From Coenobita brevimanus (Eukaryota; Arthropoda; Malacostraca; Decapoda; Coenobitidae), in the NCBI GenBank assembly GCA_032717465.1, contig CM064690.1:11166093-11230092 (forward strand): a stretch of 64,000 bases of DNA, read 5' to 3'. The notes under the pieces were generated by a model. That model had not been told where the DNA came from, searched no databases, and saw only the letters and a list, made by a program, of their open reading frames with translations. Positions 9,740 through 20,269 of the stretch are shown in pieces (positions within the stretch are counted from its first letter, which is position 1; every line of letters begins with the position of its first letter). The translations under genes and the position numbers were made by a program.

Positions 9740-11061
9740 ATGGCAGACGCCCCTGCTGCCTCCCCCCCCCTTCAGGGGGGGAGGTGGTCAGGCTGACAAT
9801 AGTTTTGACATGACTGACTGCCCCCAGACTGATGGACGCCAGACTCGAGCCCCACTTGACGTTCCAGTAGGAAATGCGACTTACGTGGCAATTCTTGCTC
9901 TAGATTCCACTCCCCTGACCAGTCTCAATCCCTTCCTTATCAAGAAGGTGATTGACCACTGTGCGGGAGAAGTCGAACAAGTAAAAAAACTTACTAACGG
10001 AGATCTCCTGGTCAAAACTGTTAACTCATCATAGGTGAAATATTTGCTGAAACTACATAAATTCCACTATTATGATGTCGAAGTGAGAATCCCAGTCTCC
10101 TTGAATTCCTGCAAGGGTGTTATCACTTGCAGGGATCTCATGATGATGAGCGAGGATGAAATCGTACATGAATTGGAGCAGCAAGATGTAATTGAGGCTA
10201 AATTCATTACTCGTCACTTGGAAGGCACAAGGACGAAGACAGCAATTATTATCTTGATGTTTTGCAAAGTTTCTCTTCCTAGTTATGTCAAAGTTGGTTA
10301 TGATATCATTCACGTTCGGCCGTACATTCATAACCCTTTGTGTTGCTTGAAATGCCAGCTGTATGGGCATGGTGCCAAGACTTGTCAGGCTTCCTAGTCA
10401 GTGTGTGGCAAGTGTGCAAGCCAGGGTCATGATGCATAACGTTGCACATCCAAGACAGTATGTTGCTTTCACAGCAAGGGTTCTCACTCCACTTCCTCTA
10501 GGGATTGTCCCAAGTGGAAGGAGGAGAAGGAGGTCTGCACGGTGAAGGCAACTGAGGGTATTTCCTTCTACGAAGCTAGGAAATAAGGAGTTGCATGCAA
10601 CTCCCACGCCAAATAGGTCCTATGCATCTGCTGTAATGTCCCGTCCTGTGATGTGCTCTGTCGAGACACAGACTGACCTTGTCCTTCTCCCTCCCGCCAC
10701 TCACAGTACCTCTCCAGCTCGACCTCCTGTCCTCTCCAGCTCTCTCACTGACATCCCTAAAGCTTCAACTTATTCTCAGGGTGCTGCTGCCTCTCCATCA
10801 GTATGGCCTAAACTGAAGTCTGACTAGCCTACTAAGAATAACATGACCACCCTCACGAAACAGTCACGTCCTCATGTCCTTCCGGTTCCTACTCCAGCGA
10901 GGGAGAGAAAGGTTAGCTCTTCTTCAGGGTAGGCTGGGAGCCTAGTTATTGACGAAAATATGGAGATTTCTGTGAACAAGCACCAGGATAGGTCCCCCGG
11001 TAGTCACTTGCCTGCTGGTGGGCGGCAAAAAAAAGACGAAGCATACTGGCCCCCAAAGTAA
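9740..11061 (+). pseudogene. LINE C ORF1 (gag-like, CCHC zinc knuckles)
   Basis: Candidate start ATG at 9740 (MADAPAAS), after which a run of C (9763-9772) and a run of G break the frame. The main frame (NSFDMTDC onward) continues through stops at 10032 and 10395. It contains CLKCQLYGHGAKTC (10348-10389), then CGKCASQGHDA with a stop before RC, then a third diverged cysteine cluster ending in DCPKW. A frame change near 10590 gives SYASAVMSRPVMCSVETQTD, typical of ORF1 C-termini, ending in PK and a stop at 11059. Nucleic-acid-binding role by family. ORF2 starts almost immediately downstream. Confidence 0.7.
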
Positions 11062-11074
11062 ATCTTAAACTGTC

Positions 11075-14000
11075 GTTTTCACTATTTTACAGAGGAATTG
11101 TAAAGATATTGGGAATAAGTTACAAAATATAGCAATTTTGCTGTCAATACACAGGCCAGACGTTGTTTGTTTACAGGAGATGCACCTGGAGGATCATCCT
11201 GATCCTCCACGGTTCCACCACTACCATTCTTATAGAAGATATGAAGGTCATGGAGTTGCCATATACACACACAAATCACACCCACAAACGGAAGTGATTC
11301 TAAATTTTACTCTGAAAGCTGTCACAAGCAGAGTAAAATTTAATAACACGTATCTGTCTATTTGCCCTCTGTACTGTCCTCCACATGGCCTCATTGATAG
11401 TGATGCTTTAAATTCACTAATTGAACATCTTCCTGGAAATAAGTTAGTGCTGGGCGAATTTAACGCCCATCACTATCAATGGGGTAGCTTGAGGATTGAT
11501 GGTCGTGGGTAGCAAATAGCCAACCTAATATTACAGTCCAACCTCTGTCTTTTGAACGATGGTAGAGCGACTCGTGTAGATGATCGTACTGGTAACTTTT
11601 TGGCCATTGACTTATCTCTGGCCTCACCTGGTATACATCAAGATTTCTCATGGGGCCCTTATGATGACTCTTTGGGAAGTGATTATTTACCCATCTGTCT
11701 TTCTTATACACGCGACATTGTTTCAGACCCTCCACCCCCAAAATTTAACTATAAGAAAGCAGACTGGGGATCCTTCTCAAGGATCGCCAATTTAGACATA
11801 TATGGGGAGACCATAGATGTTAAGGTGGAAAATGTAACTACTTCCATATTACACACAGCTGAGGCTGCTGTTCCCAAGACTTCTACAGTACATGCGAAGC
11901 ATAGAGCACATTGGTGGACGCCAGATTGCCGACAAGCATTAAAGAAACGCAATAGGAGATACAGGATTTTTGATAGTCAGCCTACTGAGGAAAATTTTAT
12001 TGCATACAAACAGGCATGGGCTGAGGCAAGGAGAATAATAAGAAGGGCCAAACGTGACTCCTGGTGGTCCTTTGTGCCCACAGTGACTCGTACTACACCA
12101 TTACGTAAAGTCTGGTCCACTATCAGAATATTAAATAATAAAGGCCCATACTTCCCTGTCACCACTCTGCAGGTGAACAACACCATCTATGATGAGCCCG
12201 TGGACGTTGCTAACATCCTCGCCAGGAGTTTTTCTCATGTAAGTAACTCAGCCAATTACGACCCGTGTTTTCAACACCATAAACACAAGGCTGAGCTACA
12301 GATAATAGTCTTTGCCACGGAAGATGTAGAATCCTCATATAACCAAGAGTTTATACTAGATGAACTGCTCCTTGCCATTAAATCCTGTAGACACCAGCCT
12401 TGGACCTGACACCATCAAGTATGGTATGATCCTGCATCTTAATCAGAACAGCCTGATTAAGATGTTAGCATTGTACAATGAGATTTGGGCATCTCAAACG
12501 TTCCCAAACTCATGGCACTTTGCGCACGTCATACCAATACCCAAAAAGGCTGGTCGTCTTATGAATCCCACTTCATTTCGTCCTATTGTGTTGACTTCTT
12601 GTCTAAGTAAGGTCATGGAACGTATGATAAACAATAGGCTTCTTCTTGTTTTAGAGTCGAAGAATTTGTTAAATGATCAACAATGTGGCTTCCATAAATA
12701 CAGAAGTTCACTAGATCATTTAATGAATTTGGAGTATTGTATTTCAGAAGCATCTGCCAATAATGAATTCATGATAGGGGTGTTCTTGGACATCCATGAA
12801 GCCTATGAAATGACATGGTGACACGGTATACTAATGAAGCTCTATGCATATGGTTTAAGAGAAAATTTGCCTATTTTTATTTCAAATATCTTAAGGGACA
12901 GGACTTTCTCTGTCAAATTGCCCCGTAACGTAACATCGGATATATTTATCCAGGAAAACGGGGTGCCGCAGGGAAGTGTTCTTAGTCCTACCGGTACTTT
13001 ATTTAGCATTATGATCAATGATATTCTGTCATCAGCTCCCATCCTGAGGAATCTTAAATACCCTCTTTATGCCGACGATTGTGCAATATGGCACTCTCCC
13101 CATAATGCACAATTTTCGGCTGGGCGGATTCAAGCAGCCCTTGACTCCATCCACCAATGGGCCTTGCAGTGGGGATTTAAGTTTTCCGTCCTTAAGTGTG
13201 CCGCTGTAGTTTTTATAACTCGTAATGTACCTAACTTGTGCTTAACTTTGGATAATCAGGCGGTACCTTTTCAAAATTCTGTAAAGTTTTTGGGAATACA
13301 TTTTGATCGTCGGTTGAACTTCAAAATTCATGTTAATAATCTGCTTGTTCGTTGTGATAAACCAGTAAATGTCCTCAAGTACCTAGCGGGTACTACACGG
13401 GGTGCCGACAGAAAATCTTTATTATTGGTGTATAAGTCCCTTATTCGATCGAAGCTAGACTATGGGGCACAGGTGTATGTCTCGGCATCCGATGCCACGC
13501 TGAAAGGATTGGATGTGTTGCAGAATAAATGTTTGTGAATGTGTCTTGGAGCCATCCGGTGTGCCCGTGTAGCTCATATGGAAGTGGAGGCGAATGTGCC
13601 TCCCCTCTGTATTCGTCATGACCACCTGACCTTGTCCTATGGACTACAAACATTTAGGAAAAATAATATTGGCAGTGTGGCCTGTACCCCCCTGCGTCAA
13701 TACCACCACCTTATGTGGGGGGTGGGTGTCGGCCACTTGCTGTTCACCTCCACTTACTGACTCAGGAGCTTGGTGTGGACCTCAGTGAATGTGACAAGTT
13801 GGTGTTAAAAAATATAGCACCTTGGGAGCCACCCGGCTTTACCATTGACGTATCATGGCTCCCAGCACCAAAGGCCGAGGCGCCGCAGGCGGAGGTCCAC
13901 CACTTGTTTCATAACATCATTGTGCATCACTTGGGGTCCCACCAATTGTACACCGACGGTTCTAAGTCAAGTGTATGTGAGGGTGCAAGTGTATGGTCAA

Positions 14001-15429
14001 CCGAATGTGCCCTCAGGTATCGGTTGCCGACTCATACATCTATGTTTACCTCCGAACTTTTTGCTATTGACAAAGCCATAGACTATGCTCTCAATTCTAG
14101 GCATGACTCATTTGTCATATTTTCAGATTCAAAATCAGCCCTTCAGGCAATTGCATCTTGTACTACGGACTCTCATGAGATCCAGGGCCGCATCGTTAAC
14201 CCTTTAACTGCGGGCATTGTTTTGACCCGACTGCCCCCCCCCCCACGGGGGTTCCAGCCAAAATGTAAACAAACTTTAAACCTTTATAACTCTGCACAGA
14301 ATAAATCTAGAGCGAAAAATAAGGTACCATTAGAAAGTACTAACCTTCGGCTTTGCAATGATGTAGGTTTCATGATTTCGTTGACTATCACTGGATGGGC
14401 AGTGCCATTAGAAGTGAGCGATCTAAAATCACTATTTTTTGCTCACACACCATTACCAAATGCCAACCTCATTCTGATAATAATACTATAAACATATATG
14501 AACACTGCACATACGATAAACACCCACTCTGTGTTCACTGAGGCAGGTAAAAGGCACTGTAATTGCCCGCACTTCACTGCCACATCAGCGCTGTTGTCAC
14601 TCACACAGCTGGACAGATACTGATGCGTGTTTGGTCAGGGGTGGGGTGGGGGGCCTGGGGGGTGGGAGGTGTGGGCCCAGGGGATGGGAGGAGGGAGGTG
14701 GGGGTCGGCTGGAGTGAAAGAACTTAATAGCTACTCTCCCTTGAAACAACTGGCGCAGGGAAAAAAGCACGGTATTCAAAATATTCACAAACATTCCAGA
14801 ATGACACCCGGTTTGGTCCAGTTTTTGCAATGTCATTCTGGAATGACAGCCACGGTTAAGGGGTTAATAAGTTGCATTCATGCAACAACTCATTCACGCA
14901 GATCTGGGTGCCTGGTCATTGTTGTATCTACGGCAATGAGCAGGCTGACTTACATGCAAAGTCGGCTGTAGAGCTTGAGGAGACTTGGGACATTCCTCGC
15001 GATCTACAGTCGAGTCTCTCTCTCAGAAAGATATCAATAAATCTTCTGTGGCAAGGTCAGTGGACCAGACTAAATATTCGAAAATGTAAGCCATACCTGG
15101 GCAACTGGGTCACTGCCAACCGTCCCAGTTGCCTGGAAGAAAAAGTGTTGGCTCGATTACAGCTTAATGCCACCATGTTAACACACATGAAACCTTATAT
15201 GGAAAGACGATTCCCACCGCACTGTGACATCTGTGATGCGGTGTTATCTATCAGTCATATCATCCTGCGCTGTGAGTGATTCATTCATGAACGTGCTTCA
15301 CTTATAAATTACTGCAGCGCAGCAGACGTCCCATTCACTCTTTCCACCATCCTGGGTGATGAGGACATTGTTATGACTGATAAATTGATGGCTTTCTTGA
15401 GAGAGACCAGACTGATTAGAGTAATGTGA
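11075..15429 (+). pseudogene. LINE C ORF2 (endonuclease, reverse transcriptase, RNase H)
   Basis: Endonuclease at 11075-11740: ILQRNC, then VVCLQEMHLED, LGEFNAHHYQWG and SDYLPICLS, matching the metal and DNA-binding motifs. A stop at 11510 lies between these. A frame change occurs near 12400. Reverse transcriptase at 12400-13540: SFRPIVLTSCLSKVMERM, VFLDIHEAYE (one catalytic Asp), NGVPQGSVLSPTGTLFSIMI and PLYADDCAIW with intact YADD. There are stops at 12819 and 13536. RNase H: LYTDGSK, SELFAI and IFSDSKSALQAI, broken by the 14196-14867 insertion and resuming as QIWVPGHCCIYGNEQADLH. The C-terminus has CDICDAV with SHIILRCE. The frame ends at 15427-15429. Confidence 0.85.
14196..14867. mobile_element. 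piggyBac-like MITE in the RNase H of LINE C, 672 bp
   Basis: TTAA at 14196-14199 and 14864-14867. Inward ends are TTAACCCTTTAACTGCGGGC and TTAACCCCTTAACCGTGG. Removing the insert and one TTAA restores an uninterrupted RNase H frame (GRIVN then KLHSCNN) with no base gained or lost, so the target and its duplication are clear. Subterminal GTCATTCTGGAATGAC is palindromic (14832-14847), and ATTCCAGAATGACA is repeated nearby. No transposase. Termini resemble those of 5936-7705 and 44298-46275. Confidence 0.9.
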
Positions 15430-15479
15430 CTTTTTTACTACATGGTTTTGGTTTTTATCGATTGTAAATATGCATATAT

Positions 15480-15915
15480 TGTACTATGAATTAGGGTTGA
15501 CAGTTGACATATTTGAAATAGTTCCTTCTCCCACTGATCTGTTTCTAATATTGATGTCCCCTACATTAAACCCCGTTCCTCGACTGACAGTCACCAGCTG
15601 ATGAGTGCAAGTGTGCAATATAGAAAAGTATTGGGCACTTGCAGTCGATGGTGGTCTGTTAGGCGAGGTTCTTCACTTTTTGTACATATTAGGTAAATAC
15701 ATTATACCATCTTGGTAAAGTTGTCCTAATTTGGGCCGACAGCTGACGTATATGGAACTGTTCCTGACTCATCTGGTTCCCTTTCATATCTTGATGTCCC
15801 CTACATTAGATGTGCCTCGACTGACAGTCAGCAGGTGATGAGTGCAGGTATGTAATGTAGAAAGGCATTACATACTTGCAGTCAATGGTTTTCTGTTATT
15901 CGAGGTATTTTTACC
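15480..15915 (+). repeat. Tandem duplication in the LINE C 3' UTR, unit about 240 bp
   Basis: Two copies in a row share GACAGCTGACRTAT-type starts, TTGATGTCCCCTACATTA, CTCGACTGACAGTCA, TGATGAGTGCA and CACTTGCAGTC-type ends. Tandem 3' UTR modules occur in several non-LTR families; function unknown. Confidence 0.75.
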
Positions 15916-16027
15916 ATTAGTGTAGGTCTAGCTATTTGTTTCTGTAGGATTTAGTATAGGTTAGCGATTTGTCTGTCAGGTGATTAGTTTTAGGGTCTCT
16001 AGATTAGGTTTTTCTTTATAAGGTCTA

Positions 16028-16094
16028 AAAAATATAAAACTAAGAAAAAAATAAAAATAATAAAAATAAAAAAAAATAAAAAAAATAAAATAAC
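16028..16094 (+). other. A-rich tail of LINE C
   Basis: Runs of A with scattered T (AAAATAAAA units) after the duplicated UTR. Most likely the retrotransposon 3' tail. Confidence 0.6.
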
Positions 16095-16119
16095 AATTAC
16101 TATATATATGTACGTGTGC

Positions 16120-16149
16120 ATGAAAGCGTGTCCGTATATATGCATGGAA

Positions 16150-16218
<69 letters not shown>

Positions 16219-16265
16219 ACCAGGGGCTTTGGCCCCAATGGTCGATAGGCCAGAAAAAAAAACTG
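16120..16265 (+). repeat. Microsatellite-carrying dispersed repeat, copy 1
   Basis: TATATGCATGGA, then (TG)n (16148-16170), (TA)n (16171-16216), then GACCAGGGGCTTTGGCCCCAA, TGGTCGATAGGCCAG and a run of A. The same order of parts occurs at 55240-55465. The short non-repetitive part is GC-rich and ends in A, so it may be a SINE-like unit with an internal dinucleotide tract. Confidence 0.65.
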
Positions 16266-16573
16266 AAAAGAAATTAGTAATCGTGAGTGTACACTACAAT
16301 ACACACAAAAAGATACAAGAGAAATTGTACAGGACTGAACACAAACCAGCACACATTACCAAAAATTACTTAAAGAAAAATTAGCATATGTTACAGGCCA
16401 AAATATTTTTGAAAACTTTGCCACGTACACTACTTTATCCTGTATGGTACACTACTTTATCCTATATCGTACAGAACTAATCAAGAATTACAGAGGGACG
16501 ACCGGTATCTGGAATATTTTCGACCCCATGCCGGATCGAATTTGCGTTCCAGTTATACGGATGTGCTGATGCA

Positions 16574-16604
16574 TCGGATGCCAGTTAATCGAACTTTTAC
16601 TGTA
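16574..16604 (-). mobile_element. pogo/Tigger-like terminal sequence (right end)
   Basis: Ends GTTAATCGAACTTTTACTG followed by TA, the inverted counterpart of 8350-8372. Whether it pairs with that end or belongs to a separate fragment cannot be decided here: the right flank shows no obvious continuation of LINE A. Confidence 0.55.
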
Positions 16605-17450
16605 ATAAAATATGTTGTTGCAGACATGTACACAACAGCCACCTTTGGCTTTGAAGTGAGTACAGAGAAAGCAGGAGGTTCCAGAGGAGGGTTTTCTACC
16701 ATCTGGATATCAACAAGGACTACATTATCAATGTCACCAGAGAATTCGGAGCACCCTTTTCTTAGTGATTCATTATGTACTGGTGCATTACATCATCAGT
16801 AACAATTAAGATTATTAGTGTATTCACTGTTTGTTCCCCATGTCCCTGTTCGCCCAGCAGTACAAGTGGGGAACTTGGATGTATACCCAGTTTAGGTTAT
16901 GTTCTAGGGGGAGAAACAGTCGGAATTAATTACGCTCGTGTTGTTGCTAAACGAAAACCCAAGCCATCCTCTTCTGCAGATTAATAATAACGCCCCAAGG
17001 AATCAGCCACAGCAGCAGTTGTTATCGTGATGTACGCTACATCCATTGCCGGAAAGGAACACGTTCACGTGGTGGCACCAATATGATCAGGCGTCTCCAC
17101 TGCCTGGTTTACAAATGTATTTCAACTCCCTCCCAGTTCCTCGAATGGAGGATGGAGGACTGTTGGAGAAGAAGGGCAGCTTCAGTCTGCAGTTCACCTG
17201 GTTCACGTTTAGATAAGCCTCGGGTCACAACAGAAACTGTTACATCCACTGCCAAGCCAACTCTTATATAGTTCAGACTGTGTTGTATTCTAAGTGGCAC
17301 TTCATGTTTAGCAATTCGTTTTGCTTATTACATCATAATATTGTTTCGTATGTTATTTATGTCATTTTAATCTGAACATGCCTTATATCCATGACATACA
17401 AGAGGAGAGTAGGGAGTGACAGGCAAATTATATCACTGAAGAGGTTGCTT
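16605..17450. other. No gene or repeat recognised
   Basis: Mixed-composition sequence with short open frames (for example 16775-16984, ending in RVVAKRKPKPSSSAD). I do not recognise a product and see no splice-site pattern strong enough to call an exon. Confidence 0.4.
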
Positions 17451-17454
17451 GGGG

Positions 17455-17781
17455 GAGGCGGTAGCTGAATCGGTAGAGAGGCGGCCTGCAGTCCTGATGG
17501 ACCCAGGTTCGAATCCCGGCTGGGGCAGGGAATAGCTTAAGGATTTGAATTTCATAAAAGCCGACTTTTCTGATCCACCATATGACCCGCCGACATGTCA
17601 TAAAAGTACCCCCGCTAATACCAATACACCAGTCCTGTACAAGACAGCCCTAGCATGTTTTCAATATGGACGGTGAGCGTTAGCGCCGAAGTGGTGACAT
17701 GTGGAGGTGTAGGAGGACTACTGGGCCTTGGGATAGGCTACTGCCCCCGAGATATAGGCCCTGAAGCCTTTGCCCAGAGTC

Positions 17782-17818
<37 letters not shown>
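17455..17818 (+). mobile_element. tRNA-derived SINE with (AC)n tail
   Basis: The head resembles a tRNA gene. The A box is near TAGCTGAATCGGTAGAG (17461-17477) and the B box is GGTTCGAATCC (17506-17516), about 45 bp later. These are the internal RNA polymerase III promoter elements. The body of about 270 bp has no coding capacity and the unit ends in (AC)n at 17785-17818. No CCA or clean acceptor stem, so it is not a functional tRNA gene. I did not find a clear target duplication. Confidence 0.75.
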
Positions 17819-17822
<4 letters not shown>

Positions 17823-17839
17823 CTTCCAAGCTACTTAAA

Positions 17840-18400
17840 ATAACACCAAAAATTTTTACCCACTTATTTTCCTCTTCATCATACTTATCTTCATTTCCCT
17901 CAAGCTTGTTTTCTCCTTCCTCCTATACATTTTATTTTCATTCTCCACCCTCCCCTGCTCCATCTCCTAATTATCTTTTTTCCCTTCACTCTATTACGCT
18001 CTTGCTCTTACATTATTCTCTCCAATTTCCTCTCTTCCATTCCGCATCCTCTTCCTTCCCCTTCCCCTTTCCTTGTTTTCCTTCTCCTCCAGCACCTCTT
18101 CCTCCAATTATTCTTATATCTGTCATTCCCCCTCTCTCCTTCGTCCAGTCTTCCCTTTCTCTTATTTTTCTCGTATCTTCTCCCGTTTTTCCTTCTTTAT
18201 CCCAGTTTCCTTTTATTTCTTCCTCCTCCTTTGAGTTTTCCTCTTCTTCGTTCTCTCTGTCAGACTCTGATATTCCTTTCTAACCCTCTTCCCTCGTCAT
18301 CACTTTTGCTTTCTTTATCCCAGTTTCTCCCTATATTCCTTTCTTCCAGTTTTCTTGTTATTTCTTCCTCTTTCTGCTTCAAGTCCCTATCTACCCATGA
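17840..18400. repeat. Pyrimidine-rich tract
   Basis: About 550 bases dominated by C and T on the plus strand with CTTCC and TTTCC phrases. The open frame at 17906-18283 (serine- and proline-rich) is a consequence of composition. Confidence 0.7.
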
Positions 18401-19170
18401 GTAAATACAGCCACACAAACACTGTTACTGGGGGCATCCATAAACCCTCCAGCAAGAGATTAATTGTACATGTGTTGTCCATGCTTAAGCATTGCAACAC
18501 CATGTTCCCCACTCCCATTGTCTAACCGCCTCAGCATTTTCTCACAACAGTCAGCTTTTCTATTCATCTCATTTTTTGTCTTCGTTTGATTTAAACTAAC
18601 AATGTGTGACAAACAGAGGTTTCTGTGCTTACCGAGTTGCTATTATGTGTACAAGGCAATGCTTTCCATCACCAACATCTCCACTGATCTCTCATGTGTC
18701 TTCGTTTCCGGTTAAGCTTAATACCTGTACGATAAATGTGGGGAGACGAGGGGGAAGGGTGTTGTACTTAACGGTTAATTGCTACGTAAATATATGGAGG
18801 GTTGACTGAGTCAAGTTGCATGCATTTGTCAGAAAAAAAAAAAAAAAAAAAAGGATAATGCATGAATTAAAAAAAAAAAAAAACATGTTTCTAGCTTTTT
18901 GAAATATTCTTGTCATGTAACATCGTGAAGATATCTGACAATATGTGCCGGATAGGGCAGATGGCCGAGACAACTGAAGCTCTTGGCGAACCTTCAGTGA
19001 GTTATCTCTTTTTGTAAAGCATCCTTTGTCCTACATCATGTACCGGTTGCCTTCATTAACACTCGCTGGCCCATATTCTAAACTTGAAAGGGTCTCTATC
19101 GAGTCTTCTTAACTCTTAAATTTCTGCATCTAGTATATTAATATTCTGGTCTATTTTAGTAACTCTGTTT
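18401..19170. other. No gene recognised; contains poly(A) tracts
   Basis: Runs of A at 18832-18852 and 18869-18883 are the only distinct features. Possible ends of retroposed sequence, not assignable. Confidence 0.4.
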
Positions 19171-19221
19171 ATGTCAGAAAGACACAAGCATCTTGTTAGA
19201 GATTATATTGTAATGCAACAA

Positions 19222-19495
19222 GAAGGTGCACCCAACCCAACCCCACGACATCCATTCCCAATCCAACTCAACCCCACGACATCCCACCCAACACCACGAT
19301 ACCCAGTTCAACCCAGCCCCACGACATCCAACCCAACCCAACCAAACACCACGATACCCAACCCAACCCAACCCCACAATATCCAGCCCAATCCCACAAT
19401 ATCCAGCCCAACCTAACCCTCCACAAGATTTAGTTCCTTCAAAATAACGTCCGTCCCATCCCAATCCCACCTAATGTCAATCCCAACCCCACATC
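19222..19495. repeat. CCAACCCCACGACATCC minisatellite
   Basis: Imperfect units of roughly 18-25 bp built from CCCAACCCCACGACATCC and CCCAACCCAACCCCACAAT. C-rich on the plus strand, opposite in strand bias to the arrays that follow. Confidence 0.85.
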
Positions 19496-19639
19496 ACAAT
19501 ATAATTTTGAAGTATGGTAAAAAACACACATCGGGATAACTGAGGCGTATATATAGATTTCCAATTTTTATTGTAAACAAAATAGGTTTTTATTTTAAGG
19601 TTGCTTCATCAGTAGAGTTGTCGGCGATCAGGAAGGCTC

Positions 19640-19990
19640 TGAGGGGTAGATAAGTATGTGGGTAGATAAGGTGGATCGGTGGGTGTGGGTGGGTAGATAA
19701 GGTGGGTAGATAAGGTGGGTAGATAGGTTGGGTAGATAGGTTGGGTAGATAGGGTGGATAGGTGGTTGGATAGGTGGTTGGATAGGTGGGTGGATAGGCA
19801 GGTTGATGGGCAGCTAGGGTAGGTAGATGGGCACATAGTGTAGAGTGGTACGTGGGTAGGTGGCCGAGCACTAAGGTAGTGAGGCGGGTGGGTGGCAGGA
19901 GAGGCAGGGGGAGTGGGTGGGTGGTGACAGGTAACTAAGCAGGCGGGGGAGGGTGGGTGGGCAGGTAAGACAGGGTGGGTGGCTAGGGGC
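19640..19990. repeat. GGGTAGATAAGGT minisatellite
   Basis: Imperfect units of about 11-13 bp, GGGTAGATAAGGTGGGTAGA, grading into GGTGGTTGGATA and GGTGGGTGGGCAG. Minus-strand frames rich in PTYL and PPYLP are by-products. Confidence 0.85.
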
Positions 19991-20269
19991 AGGTAGAATA
20001 ACTTTTTTATAACCAAGACAGTTCAGTAAATGGATTAAATATTTTCCAGAGTTGAGCTTCTTGGGCTTAAAGCTAAACTGGACAGACTGAATCAGTAAAT
20101 ATGATGACCAGTTCATTTAACGTACCAGCTTATCGACTAACAAAGTATATACTGACAATCATCAAAGGTAATAACAGGAAAAACGAATACTGACAGTGTA
20201 GATAAAGAATGGCGATGTGTACTACTGGAACATGGCGTGAACTGATTAACCGTAGGTGTGGAATGATTG

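Larger units (their letters stand above)
9450..16095 (+). mobile_element. LINE C: near full-length, inactive non-LTR retrotransposon
   Basis: Plus-strand element: 5' leader (start not certain, about 9450-9739), ORF1 (about 9740-11061), ORF2 (about 11075-15429), a duplicated 3' UTR (15480-15915) and an A-rich tail (16028-16094). ORF1 has zinc knuckles. ORF2 has endonuclease, reverse transcriptase and RNase H, the layout of the I/R1-type groups. In-frame stops and frameshifts make it dead. A TTAA element interrupts the RNase H (14196-14867). Confidence 0.85.

Noticed and set aside
17455..17530. Functional tRNA gene
   Set aside because: A and B boxes are good, but the acceptor stem does not pair cleanly and the sequence continues into a SINE body with an (AC)n tail.
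18232..18283. Serine-rich secreted protein in the 17906-18283 frame
   Set aside because: Composition is explained by the pyrimidine tract; no splice or promoter context.
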